Part shown: piece after piece, positions 8,696 through 16,028 of the stretch | Layout of the letters: every line of letters starts with the position of its first letter | Position numbering within the stretch: position 1 is the stretch's first letter | Source of the DNA: Parvibaculum sp045863935 | GTDB lineage: Bacteria > Pseudomonadota > Alphaproteobacteria > Parvibaculales > Parvibaculaceae | Direction of reading: 5' to 3' | Length of the DNA: 64,000 bases | NCBI RefSeq assembly: GCF_045863935.1 | Contig: NZ_BTVP01000009.1 | Span: 38,327-102,326, forward strand | Notes under the pieces: model-generated | The model's database searches: none | Told to the model about the DNA's origin: nothing | What the model saw: the letters and a program-made list of their open reading frames with translations, nothing else | Translations under genes and position numbers: made by a program

Positions 8696-9220
8696 TCACT
8701 TGCCTGTTTGCGCCAGCTTCATGGTGAGGCAGCGCACCTTTTCCTGCCTTGCCTCGCACCAGCGGCTTTCCTCGCCAGTATAGCGGAAGCCGAGTTTCGT
8801 CAGCACGCGTCCTGACGCATGATTGTCGGCCTGATGTCCGGCAATGACCGTTCCGGCGCCAAAGCGTCTCGTCGCCTCGCCGAGCACCGCGCTTGCCGCC
8901 TCGCTCGCATAGCCCCGGTTCCAGTAAGGTTCGCCGATCCAGTAGCCGATCTCATGCGTGCCGTCGGCATGGGATTGCACGCCGCAGCAGCCGATGAAGC
9001 CATCGCCATTGGTCACCGCATAGGCGAATTCCTCGCCGTCCGCGCGCTGCGCCGCCTGCCGGGCGATCCAGCCCTCAGCCATGTCGAGCGAGTAGGGATA
9101 AGGCATGCGGGCGAGCATCGCCGCCACGTTCCAGTTGTTGGCGAGGCCCGTCAGGCGTTCGGCATCCGCCGGCGCGAGCGGCCTCAAGAGCAGTCTTTCC
9201 GTCTTCAGTTCTTCCAGCAT
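8696..9220 (-). CDS. GNAT-family N-acetyltransferase (RimJ/RimL type)
   Basis: 174 residues starting MLEELKTERLLLRPLAPAD, the N-terminus typical of RimJ/RimL-like acetyltransferases. The acetyl-CoA binding segment is GYWIGEPYWNRGYASEAA, and AGHQADNHASGRVLTKLGF forms the last conserved motif. The substrate cannot be told from sequence; ribosomal protein N-termini or small amines are both possible. It lies between rpmA and obgE, where alphaproteobacteria often carry such a gene, and probably starts the obgE-proBA transcript, since a terminator lies just upstream. Confidence 0.87.
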   Translation of the reverse strand: MLEELKTERLLLRPLAPADAERLTGLANNWNVAAMLARMPYPYSLDMAEGWIARQAAQRADGEEFAYAVTNGDGFIGCCGVQSHADGTHEIGYWIGEPYWNRGYASEAASAVLGEATRRFGAGTVIAGHQADNHASGRVLTKLGFRYTGEESRWCEARQEKVRCLTMKLAQTGK

Positions 9221-9252
9221 CGGGCTCCTCCCTCGCTTCTCGTGAGGGCATG

Positions 9253-9283
9253 AAAAAAGGGAGATGGCGGCCCATCTCCCTTT
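9253..9283 (-). terminator. Intrinsic terminator after rpmA
   Basis: A perfect 12-bp stem (AAAGGGAGATGG / CCATCTCCCTTT) with a short loop is followed on the reverse strand by a run of T. It separates the rplU-rpmA unit from the GNAT-obgE unit. Confidence 0.85.
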
Positions 9284-9329
9284 GAATTCCCGATGGCCGC
9301 CACCTTTGCGAGGTGGCTCACCTCGCGTT

Positions 9330-9605
9330 TCAGTCCGCCGCTTCCGGCATGCCGGCGGTCACGACCGACACGAAGGCGCGCTCGTTCTTGCCTTTGTGAA
9401 ATGACACCACGCCCTCGACCTTCGCGAAGATCGTGTGGTCCTTGCCGATGCCGACATTGCGGCCCGGATGCCACTTCGTGCCGCGCTGGCGGATGATGAT
9501 GTTGCCCGGAATGACGGCTTCGCCACCGAACTTCTTCACGCCGAGGCGTCGGCCGGCGCTGTCGCGACCGTTGCGGGAGGAACCGCCTGCCTTTTTGTGA
9601 GCCAT
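9330..9605 (-). CDS. rpmA: 50S ribosomal protein L27
   Basis: 91 residues beginning MAHKKAGGSSRNGRDSAGRR, the conserved L27 N-terminus that reaches the peptidyl transferase centre. It continues with VIPGNIIIRQRGTKWHPG and VGIGKDHTIFA. No N-terminal cleavage extension of the firmicute type is present. It is 21 nt downstream of rplU, the near-universal order, and ends before a strong terminator. Confidence 0.98.
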   Translation of the reverse strand: MAHKKAGGSSRNGRDSAGRRLGVKKFGGEAVIPGNIIIRQRGTKWHPGRNVGIGKDHTIFAKVEGVVSFHKGKNERAFVSVVTAGMPEAAD

Positions 9606-9626
9606 GTTTCTACTCCTTCAGTCCGC

Positions 9627-9941
9627 TTAGCCGGCGATGTCGAGGATCTTGACGAGCATCAGATCCTGGCGATGGCCATTCTTGCGGCGATAGTTCTGGC
9701 GGCGGCGCTTCTTGAAGATCGTGAGCTTCGGGCCGCGGGTGAGGTCTACGACCTCGGCCTTCACCGTCGCGCCATCGACGAGCGGCGCGCCGACCTTCGT
9801 CTCGCCGCCTTCGGCGCCGAGCATGAGGACTTCGCCCAGATCGATCTTGTCGCCGGCCTTGGCGTCGAGGCGTTCGATCTCGAGGAGATCGTCTTTCGCG
9901 ACCTTGTATTGCTTGCCGCCTGTCCGGATGACTGCGAACAT
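9627..9941 (-). CDS. rplU: 50S ribosomal protein L21
   Basis: 104 residues from the ATG at 9939-9941 (MFAVIRTGGKQYKV), the invariant L21 start; five extra upstream codons in frame are not family-like. Further L21 features are VDLTRGPKLTIFKKRRRQNYRRKNGHRQ. It is first in the rplU-rpmA operon. Its leader is only about 65 nt and carries a terminator-like hairpin right after a strong promoter, which implies control by attenuation. Confidence 0.98.
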   Translation of the reverse strand: MFAVIRTGGKQYKVAKDDLLEIERLDAKAGDKIDLGEVLMLGAEGGETKVGAPLVDGATVKAEVVDLTRGPKLTIFKKRRRQNYRRKNGHRQDLMLVKILDIAG

Positions 9942-9962
9942 CGTTGATACCACCATGTAACG

Positions 9963-10001
9963 AAAAAGGCCCTGCGGCCGCCGGTGACAGCGGCACGGGC
10001 C
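9963..10001 (-). promoter_or_regulatory. Terminator-like hairpin in the rplU 5' leader (candidate attenuator)
   Basis: Read on the reverse strand, GGCCC (9997-10001) pairs with GGGCC (9968-9972), and an inner GCCGC pairs with GCGGC. Five T follow directly (9967-9963). The hairpin lies between the probable transcription start near 10006 and the rplU ATG, 21 nt beyond the T run. It could also end read-through from the pcs gene. No promoter fits between the hairpin and rplU, so rplU transcription must cross it. Confidence 0.6.
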
Positions 10002-10013
10002 GAATTGGCGCGC

Positions 10014-10041
10014 AATATACAGGGGGAGGTCGCCCTGTCAA
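10014..10041 (-). promoter_or_regulatory. Sigma70 promoter of rplU-rpmA
   Basis: Reverse strand: a perfect TTGACA at 10036-10041, a 16-nt spacer, then TATATT at 10014-10019. This is the best sigma70-like promoter noticed in the window. The expected start is around 10006, only a few bases before the leader hairpin. Confidence 0.75.
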
Positions 10042-10060
10042 GCCGCGAAAGGGCCTGATT

Positions 10061-10828
10061 TCAAGGCTTTCCCGGCCCTTCCCGGTCCTTCGCCGTGCGC
10101 CAGGCGCAGATCGCCAGAAAATAGAGCGATGCTGCCAGAAAGGTCCACCAGGCGGCGGGGGAGGCCACCGCCGGGGGAGTGCCCGCGCCGCTCCTCAGCA
10201 CCAGCCAGAAGGTCGAGAGCGCCCAGAGGGCCGTTACGGCCAGCGTGAGCGGCCGGAATGTCGTCACCCGGAAGGGGTGGATATATTTGAAAGGCACGAA
10301 AGTAAGGACACCGAGCAAGGCGATCACCGCCAGATTTGCCCAAGGCCCGGTGCCCAGCACGTAAAAGCAGAGCACGATCAGGTTCCAGGTCGCCGGAAAG
10401 CCCGAAAAATAATTGTCCGCCGTCTTCATCTCCCGGTTGCCGAAGCAATAGAGCGAGGTCGTCATGATCCAGGCGGCGGCGGGGATCTCCCATCCCGGCG
10501 GCACCAGGCCGAAACGGTAGATCAGCAGCGCCGGGATCACCGTATAGGTGAGATAGTCGATCACGAGGTCGAGCACGGCCCCGTCGAAGCGCGGCGCGAA
10601 TTCCGTTACCCGGACCTTGCGGGCCATGGGCCCGTCGAAACCGTCGATGATGAGCGCGGCGCCGAGCCACAAGAGGGCGAGGCGAAGATCGCCCGCGATC
10701 AACGCGGCGATCGCCAGAAGCGCGGTGACGACGCCCGATGCCGTAAAGGCGTGAACCGCCCAGGCCGCCGCCACGCGTGCCGCCGGCCGCTTGTCCCCTT
10801 CGCCGCGCTCTCGTTCCGCTTCGCTCAT
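10061..10828 (-). CDS. pcs: Phosphatidylcholine synthase (CDP-diacylglycerol:choline phosphatidyltransferase)
   Basis: 255 residues from the ATG at 10826-10828 (MSEAERERGEG). The CDP-alcohol phosphotransferase motif is spread over DGFDGPMARKV ... FDGAVLDLVIDYLTYTVIPALL, close to the Pcs pattern of rhizobia. About seven or eight hydrophobic segments follow, as expected for this inner-membrane enzyme. Pcs makes phosphatidylcholine in one step from choline and CDP-diacylglycerol, and a Pcs-type gene points to an alphaproteobacterium. It lies on the same strand upstream of rplU, separated by the rplU promoter. Confidence 0.88.
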   Translation of the reverse strand: MSEAERERGEGDKRPAARVAAAWAVHAFTASGVVTALLAIAALIAGDLRLALLWLGAALIIDGFDGPMARKVRVTEFAPRFDGAVLDLVIDYLTYTVIPALLIYRFGLVPPGWEIPAAAWIMTTSLYCFGNREMKTADNYFSGFPATWNLIVLCFYVLGTGPWANLAVIALLGVLTFVPFKYIHPFRVTTFRPLTLAVTALWALSTFWLVLRSGAGTPPAVASPAAWWTFLAASLYFLAICAWRTAKDREGPGKP

Positions 10829-10991
10829 GTCCCTTCCCGCTCCCCCGAAGCCATGCAGTCTAGCAGGACGGACGGCCTTCACCTACGGGCTGCAAAAGCC
10901 TCGATCCGGCCTTGTGCCGGACCCGCGTGGCGTTTACATTCCGCGCCGTTTCGACCTCACGGGCGGCCTCAACGGTCTGCCCGTCCTCTGC

Positions 10992-11081
<90 letters not shown>

Positions 11082-11089
11082 TTAAAAAC

Positions 11090-11114
11090 GGCCCCCTTCA
11101 CGGGGGCCTTTTTT
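11090..11114 (+). terminator. Intrinsic terminator of tRNA-Ser
   Basis: GGCCCCC / GGGGGCC stem with loop TTCAC followed by TTTTTT, nine bases after the CCA end. Confidence 0.9.
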
Positions 11115-11152
11115 AATGGCGGAAGAGCGGGCGGAAAGAACCCATGTTCGAC

Positions 11153-11244
11153 AAAACGCCGGAGGCGTTTTGGGGCGAGCGGCCCCGCCGCTCGATCCGC
11201 AGGCCGTCAGGCCAAGGACGAAAACAGGCCAAAGCCTGTTTTCG
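11153..11244. repeat. Cluster of three perfect palindromes downstream of tRNA-Ser
   Basis: Three hairpin sequences lie end to end: AAAACGCC-gga-GGCGTTTT (11153-11171), CGAGCGGC-ccc-GCCGCTCG (11176-11194) and CGAAAACAGGC-caaa-GCCTGTTTTCG (11219-11244). A smaller GGCC-gtca-GGCC lies between the last two. No T run follows any of them. Open frames across this stretch on both strands have no recognisable protein content. The patch resembles a tRNA-adjacent dispersed intergenic repeat; its function is unknown. Confidence 0.7.
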
Positions 11245-11467
11245 CCAATCCCACCCTCGCTGAACCTCGATCTCGCTTCGGACATTGTGCAACGCACGCC
11301 CACTCTCTCTCGCGCGAGCTTGAGCGTTGTTCCAGATACGGTTCCAGTCAATCCCGCTCTTCAATCCCTGGAAATTTGCACATGACTGCCAGAGAGGTTC
11401 GTCTTTACCCACCGTTCATTGTAATATAAATCGTCAGTCTACGAAGGACATACTGGGGGGTGTGCCT

Positions 11468-11896
11468 ATGTTTTCCAAGATATCTGCTGCACTGATTCTG
11501 CTGATTTCTCTGTCTGCGTGCTCGTCGATTATCGAAGGCACAAGTCAGGAAATTCTCGTCAATACCAATCCGGCCGGTGCCGATTGTTCGCTGATGCGGG
11601 AGGGTGTTTCCATCGCCCGTGTCAATCCGACGCCGGGGGCTGCGACAATCAAAAAAACCAAACACGACATAACGATTGAATGCACGAAGAGCGGCTACAG
11701 CGATGTCACTTATCTGAATCATTCGGACGTTGCGGGTGCCACTGTCGGGAACGTGCTCCTCGGCGGCGGCATCGGATGGGCCATCGACAGCGCTTCCGGC
11801 GCCGACAACAAATACGAAAGCCCGGTGAACATAACGCTGGTGCCCGAGGTTGCCGTGTCGTCGGCGGATACGGCTTTGCCGCCGGAACCGAAATAG
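11468..11896 (+). CDS. Small conserved lipoprotein
   Basis: 142 residues from the ATG at 11468, with a GGGGGG run about 10 nt upstream as ribosome site. A signal peptide of about 18 residues ends in a lipobox (ISLSAC-SS), so the mature protein is probably lipid-anchored at Cys19. The mature part opens with IIEGTSQEILVNTNPAGADC, a PEGA-like beta pattern. A Gly-rich helix follows (GATVGNVLLGGGIGWAIDSASG), then a conserved VNITLVP end. Similar small lipoproteins are common in alphaproteobacteria and function is unknown. It lies alone downstream of the tRNA patch. Confidence 0.8.
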   Translation: MFSKISAALILLISLSACSSIIEGTSQEILVNTNPAGADCSLMREGVSIARVNPTPGAATIKKTKHDITIECTKSGYSDVTYLNHSDVAGATVGNVLLGGGIGWAIDSASGADNKYESPVNITLVPEVAVSSADTALPPEPK

Positions 11897-12237
11897 AATC
11901 TGGCGACGGACGGGCTGCATCGATTGCCCGTCCGTCTTCCATTTTCGGCCTGAATGCGGTGTGCAAGCAGCGCAATCCGCCGGGCGTCAATCCCACCCGA
12001 TTTTTGGGAAACGGAGATCAAGAGAGTGTGAGGGTCCGGAAGGTCAGCGAGATTCTGCGCCCGCGACGCTGTCTTTCGCCGTTCACCCGGTCGGATTTGC
12101 GCGCGGGGATTTTGTGCCGGGAGGGCATGTTGCTCTTTGTGCAGATCATTGTTGGTGCAGTTTATCGCGCTTCGGCGGCGTCAACACCTCGCTGATTTTC
12201 AAGTGAGTGTGACGGCCTGGAATCATAGGAGACCCAG
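11897..12237. other. Intergenic stretch without recognisable gene
   Basis: 341 nt between the lipoprotein and the truncated P-loop gene. Open frames here overlap each other and show no domain-like sequence. It includes AATCCCACCC at 11989-11998, a partial copy of the tRNA-Ser T arm. The ribosome site AGGAGA for the next gene is at 12227-12232. Confidence 0.5.
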
Positions 12238-12639
12238 ATGTTTTCATATTGGGCTTACATACTAGTTGGGAACGACAAAACAGGTAAAACCAATTTTCAA
12301 AAATATTTAATTTCCGCGCTTTGTTATGAGGCGTGCGACATTCGGCTGGATACGAATCTGTGCTTTGACATCGCCCATCCGCGTATGCCTCCAAGGCTCA
12401 CCTTGTCAACGATGAGTCGGAGTTATCAAGAAAAAGCCGACACCTATAAATCTGTCGAGAATTTTTTCTCCAAATTTCTCTGGAATCGTCATTCAAGTGC
12501 TGAGTTCAAGATTGGAAAGGCAATCCAATCTCGTCATTGCGAGGAGCATCGCAGATGCGACGCGGCAATCCATGCGACCGCAATCCGTAGCAGGCGCCCT
12601 ATGGATTGCCACGCCTCCCTTACGGGAGGCTCGCAATGA
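12238..12639 (+). pseudogene. Truncated P-loop protein gene with REP-derived C-terminus
   Basis: The frame has a good ribosome site (AGGAGA, six bases before ATG). The first 83 codons encode a protein-like sequence starting MFSYWAYILVGNDKTGKTN, whose GNDKTGKT fits a Walker A loop. Base composition here is visibly AT-rich against the GC-rich surroundings, which suggests transfer. From about codon 84 the frame runs into REP-type repeat DNA, giving a low-complexity tail (SRHCEEHRRCD ... MDCHASLTGGSQ) that is the usual translation of such repeats. Walker B and the rest of the domain are missing. It is best read as the 5' remnant of an acquired ATPase or kinase gene; a short peptide could still be made. 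Confidence 0.6.
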
Positions 12640-12641
12640 CG
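12532..12641. repeat. REP-type inverted repeat pair (empty, no GIY-YIG gene)
   Basis: The outer ends are a perfect 12-bp inverted repeat, CGTCATTGCGAG (12532-12543) and CTCGCAATGACG (12630-12641). The inner ends are a perfect 10-bp inverted repeat, GGCAATCCAT (12564-12573) and ATGGATTGCC (12601-12610). Each half holds its own small hairpin and 27 nt separate the halves. A decayed extra unit (CGTCATT ... GGCAATCCA, 12487-12527, same 41-nt span) precedes it. The arrangement, GTCAT outward and ATCCA inward, matches the repeats around both GIY-YIG genes at the other end of the window. Confidence 0.85.
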
Positions 12642-12671
12642 GTATTGTTTCCACGAAACGGTAAACGACTC

Positions 12672-12711
12672 AAAAAAACGCCGCCCGCGGATTTCTCCGT
12701 GAGCGGCGCAT
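12672..12711 (-). terminator. Intrinsic terminator of katG
   Basis: The reverse strand has a GC-rich stem (CGCCGC at 12679-12684 with GCGGCG at 12703-12708, extended with mismatches) followed by seven T, directly downstream of the katG stop. Confidence 0.8.
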
Positions 12712-12736
12712 TTTCTGTCATCAAGCCTGAAAGATG

Positions 12737-14920
12737 TTAGGCGACCTTCAGGTCAAACCGGTCCGCGTTCATCACCTTGACCCAGGCGGCCACGAAGTCC
12801 TTCACGAACTTCTCGTGTCCGTCGTCCTGCGCATAGACTTCGGCGTAGGCCCGCAGGATCGAGTTCGAGCCGAAGACGAGGTCGATGCGCGTCGCCGTCC
12901 ACTTGACCGCGCCGGTCTTGCGGTCGCGCAACTCGTAGAGGTTCGTTTCCTTCGGCGTCCACGCATAGCTCATGTCCGTCAGGTTGACGAAGAAGTCGTT
13001 CGTCAGCGTGCCTTCGCGGCCGGTGAAGACGCCGTGCTTCGCGCCCCCGTGATTGACGCCGATGACGCGCAGGCCGCCCACCAGCACCGTCATTTCCGGC
13101 GCGGTCAGGCCCATGAGCTGCGTGCGGTCGAGCATCAGTTCCTCGGGCGTGGCGGCATAATCTTCCTTCAGCCAGTTGCGGTAGCCGTCATGGACCGGTT
13201 CCAGCACGTCGAAGGAAGCGGCATCCGTCATCTCGCCGGTCGCGTCGCCGCGGCCCGGCGCGAAGGGCACCTCGATGTCGAAGCCGCCGGCCTTTGCCGC
13301 CTTCTCGACGCCAACATTGCCCGCGAGCACGATGGTGTCCGCGACGCTCGCGCCCGCCGCCTTGGCGATCGGTTCGAGCACGGAGAGCACCTTTGCGAGA
13401 CGGTCGGGCTCGTTGCCCGCCCAGTCCTTCTGGGGCGCAAGCCGGATGCGCGCGCCGTTCGCGCCGCCGCGCATGTCGGAGCCGCGATATGTGCGGGCGC
13501 TGTCCCATGCGGTTGCGACGAGTTCGGGAACCGTGAGGCCCGAGCCCGCGATCTTCGCCTTCACCGCGTTCACGTCGTAACTCGTGCTTCCGGCGGGAAC
13601 GGGGTCCTGCCAGATCAGGTCTTCCTTCGGCACGTCGGGGCCGACATAGCGCGCCTTCGGGCCCATGTCGCGATGCGTGAGCTTGAACCAGGCGCGCGCG
13701 AAAGTGTCCCTGAAATATTCGGGATCGGCCATGAACTTGCGGCAGATCGCGTTGTAGACCGGGTCCACCTTCATCGCCATGTCGGCATCGGTCATTATCG
13801 GGTTGTGACGGATGGAGGGGTTGCTCGCGTCGACGGGCTTGTCCTCTTCCTCGATGTCGACCGGTTCCCACTGCCAGGCGCCGGCGGGCGACTTGCGCAG
13901 TTCCCATTCATGGCCGAAGAGCATCTCGAAGAAGCCCATGTCGAACACCGTCGGATGCGTCGTCCATGCGCCTTCGAGACCGGAGGTCACCGTGTGGTTC
14001 GCGAGGCCTTCCTGCTTCGGGTTGAGCCAGCCCAGCCCCTGCGTCTCGGGGCCGGCGCTTTCCGGGTCGGCGCCGAGCAGCGCCGCATCGCCATTGCCAT
14101 GCGTCTTGCCGACCGTGTGGCCGCCTGCCGTCAGCGCGGCGGTCTCCTCGTCGTCCATCGCCATGCGCGCGAAGGTCTCGCGGACTTCCTGCGCGGTCTT
14201 CATCGGGTCGGGTTTACCGCCCACGCCTTCCGGGTTCACATAGATGAGGCCCATCTGCACGGCGGCCAGCGGGTTGGCGAGCGACGTCGCGTCCTCGTCG
14301 CTGCGATAGCGTTCGCGCCCGAGCCATTCCTTTTCCGAGCCCCAGTAGACATCCTTTTCCGGGTGCCAGATGTCCTCGCGGCCGAAGCCGAAGCCGAAGG
14401 TTTTGAGGCCCATGGATTCATAGGCGATGTTGCCCGCCAGGATGATGAGGTCGGCCCAGCTCACCTTGTTGCCGTACTTCCTCTTCACCGGCCAGAGCAG
14501 GCGCCGCGCCTTGTCGAGATTGACGTTGTCCGGCCAGGAATTGAGGGGGGCGAAGCGCTGGTTGCCGGTGCCGCCGCCGCCGCGCCCGTCGGCGAGGCGG
14601 TAGGAGCCCGCCGCGTGCCATGCCATGCGGATCATCAAGCCGCCATAATGGCCCCAGTCGGCCGGCCACCAGGCCTGGCTGTCCGTCATCAGCGCGTGGA
14701 GGTCCTTCTTCAGCGCCGCCACGTCGAGCTCCTTCAGCTCCTCGCGATAGTCGAAGTCCTGCCCGAGCGGGTTCGTCTTGCTGTCGTGCTGGTGGAGAAT
14801 GTCGAGATTGAGGGCGTTCGGCCACCATTCCATGTTCGTGGTCCCCGCCGACATGGTGGTGGCGCCGCCATGCATCACAGGGCACTTGCCGCCGGTTGAG
14901 GGTTTCTGGGCCGTGCTCAT
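12737..14920 (-). CDS. katG: Catalase-peroxidase KatG
   Basis: 727 residues from the ATG at 14918-14920, with AAGGAGCC as ribosome site; an upstream in-frame extension crosses the operator and is not coding. The N-terminal domain has the distal pocket RMAWHAAGSYR and the proximal region GGHTVGKTHG. The Trp-Tyr-Met adduct residues can be placed in RMAWH, LIYVNPEG and FARMAMDDEE. The second, haem-free domain follows from about residue 420. The enzyme removes hydrogen peroxide and organic peroxides in the cytoplasm. It is a single-gene unit with its own terminator and a very strong palindrome over its promoter, so peroxide- or iron-responsive control is likely. Confidence 0.98.
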   Translation of the reverse strand: MSTAQKPSTGGKCPVMHGGATTMSAGTTNMEWWPNALNLDILHQHDSKTNPLGQDFDYREELKELDVAALKKDLHALMTDSQAWWPADWGHYGGLMIRMAWHAAGSYRLADGRGGGGTGNQRFAPLNSWPDNVNLDKARRLLWPVKRKYGNKVSWADLIILAGNIAYESMGLKTFGFGFGREDIWHPEKDVYWGSEKEWLGRERYRSDEDATSLANPLAAVQMGLIYVNPEGVGGKPDPMKTAQEVRETFARMAMDDEETAALTAGGHTVGKTHGNGDAALLGADPESAGPETQGLGWLNPKQEGLANHTVTSGLEGAWTTHPTVFDMGFFEMLFGHEWELRKSPAGAWQWEPVDIEEEDKPVDASNPSIRHNPIMTDADMAMKVDPVYNAICRKFMADPEYFRDTFARAWFKLTHRDMGPKARYVGPDVPKEDLIWQDPVPAGSTSYDVNAVKAKIAGSGLTVPELVATAWDSARTYRGSDMRGGANGARIRLAPQKDWAGNEPDRLAKVLSVLEPIAKAAGASVADTIVLAGNVGVEKAAKAGGFDIEVPFAPGRGDATGEMTDAASFDVLEPVHDGYRNWLKEDYAATPEELMLDRTQLMGLTAPEMTVLVGGLRVIGVNHGGAKHGVFTGREGTLTNDFFVNLTDMSYAWTPKETNLYELRDRKTGAVKWTATRIDLVFGSNSILRAYAEVYAQDDGHEKFVKDFVAAWVKVMNADRFDLKVA

Positions 14921-14952
14921 CTGGTTGGCTCCTTTTGTTGCCTTGGATCGTC

Positions 14953-14983
14953 TTACTTTAGAATTATAATAATTCAAAAGTAA
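14953..14983. promoter_or_regulatory. 31-bp near-perfect palindrome, candidate Fur/PerR/Irr-type operator of katG
   Basis: Arms TTACTTTAGAATTAT (14953-14967) and ATAATTCAAAAGTAA (14969-14983) around a central A at 14968 match at 14 of 15 positions. The palindrome contains a reverse-strand TATAAT, so it overlaps a probable -10 element, 33 nt before the katG ATG. Its AT-rich 7-1-7 core resembles boxes bound by Fur-superfamily regulators. The nearby genes do not include the regulator. Confidence 0.75.
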
Positions 14984-15052
14984 CATCCGCTGCCGAAAAA
15001 GCAAGCCCCTGCCACGCTATTGCGCGCGGGCAGCGGCAGCCTTGATGGAAAA

Positions 15053-15080
15053 CAAAAAAACCCCCGTTTTCCGGGGGCTT
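15053..15080 (-). terminator. Intrinsic terminator of the 2OG-Fe(II) oxygenase gene
   Basis: CCCCCG-tttt-cCGGGGG hairpin with a run of seven A on the forward strand (T run on the reverse strand), 20 nt past the stop codon. Confidence 0.85.
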
Positions 15081-15100
15081 TTGGGGAGAGGGCGGGGCCG

Positions 15101-15817
15101 TCACCCGCCTTTCCGCCTGAACCCCATGTTGAAGCTGATCGAGACGCGGAACTCCTCGCTCCGGTTCGGCTGCACGGAATGCTGCAGCCAGCCGGGGAAG
15201 ATCAGCAGCAGGCCTTCCTTGCCCTTGTATTCCATCTCCTGGCTGTTGATGCGGGTGCGCTCCTTCACGGGGAAGGTGCACATGACGCGCTCGCGCACGG
15301 GGTCGTAGAACTCGATATTGCCGCTCCCCTCGGGCACCTTCGCGTAATAGGCGCCGGACAGCAGCGAGTTCGGATGCACATGCGCCTTGTTGAAGTCGCC
15401 GGGGCCGTTCTTGTTCAGCCACATCTCCTGAAAGAAAAGCTCGAAGTGGTCGAAGTCGAATGCGAGTTGCGTCGCGCAGCCCGCGACCGCGTTGCCGATG
15501 ATGCGGCGAATCTCGCCGAGCGCGGGCATGCCGTGCAGGTTCGCGGCGCTGTGCCAGCCGCCGACATTGGAGCGCTTGATCGCGCGGCCCTTCGTCTCCA
15601 GTTCCTCCATAACGGAGAGAATATGTGCGTTGATGCGCTCATGGTCGGGCACCCGGCGCGACCAGACGGGCGAGGGGAACCATGTCTCGGGCGTGAAGCT
15701 GCGGCGCTTCTCGGCGGCGGGCGCCACCTCCGTCAGCCTCGCCGGCGCTGCCTTCGAGGCGCTCTTCGTTTCTGCCCTGGTGTCTGGGTTCCGGGCCGGC
15801 TTTGCCATGCGGGTCAT
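15101..15817 (-). CDS. Putative 2OG-Fe(II) oxygenase (TIGR02466-like)
   Basis: 238 residues from the ATG at 15815-15817, preceded by GGGGAGG; the frame continues upstream without family similarity. The C-terminal half carries the double-stranded beta-helix motifs: an iron-binding HVHPNSLLSGAYY segment, the distal His in LIFPGWLQHSVQPN, and the 2-oxoglutarate-binding Arg in EEFRVSISFN. The N-terminus is a basic, low-complexity tail. Family members hydroxylate unknown targets and some lie in phage or glycan contexts. It is divergent from the TIGR03032-type gene, 211 nt away, and the two may share a control region. Confidence 0.78.
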   Translation of the reverse strand: MTRMAKPARNPDTRAETKSASKAAPARLTEVAPAAEKRRSFTPETWFPSPVWSRRVPDHERINAHILSVMEELETKGRAIKRSNVGGWHSAANLHGMPALGEIRRIIGNAVAGCATQLAFDFDHFELFFQEMWLNKNGPGDFNKAHVHPNSLLSGAYYAKVPEGSGNIEFYDPVRERVMCTFPVKERTRINSQEMEYKGKEGLLLIFPGWLQHSVQPNRSEEFRVSISFNMGFRRKGG

Positions 15818-16028
15818 GCGGAGATCCTCCCCGTGCGCCCGCAGATGAATGCGGAAATGGAGGCAACTCGTGTCGAGAATCGTGTGTTGGCCATGCTGCA
15901 ATCTGTCTCCGTTGCAGGCGGTTGTATCCGGCGCGGGGCCGGTCACCGCCGCGTGATTTGCGAAGCATAGCGAAGCTCCCGCGGGCGCAACGCGCTATCG
16001 CATCCGAATGGAAGGAAACGAATTCGCG

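Noticed and set aside
9963..10001. rplU leader hairpin interpreted only as the terminator of the pcs gene
   Set aside because: It may serve that too, but the strong promoter lies upstream of it and no promoter fits after it, so it is within the rplU transcript.
11082..11412. Short open frames in the palindrome patch after tRNA-Ser
   Set aside because: They overlap the tRNA 3' end, terminator or palindromes and read like typical spurious translations of intergenic repeats.
12734..14899. Forward-strand open frame of about 720 codons over katG
   Set aside because: Antisense shadow of katG; composition is Arg/His/Val-rich and nothing resembles a protein family.
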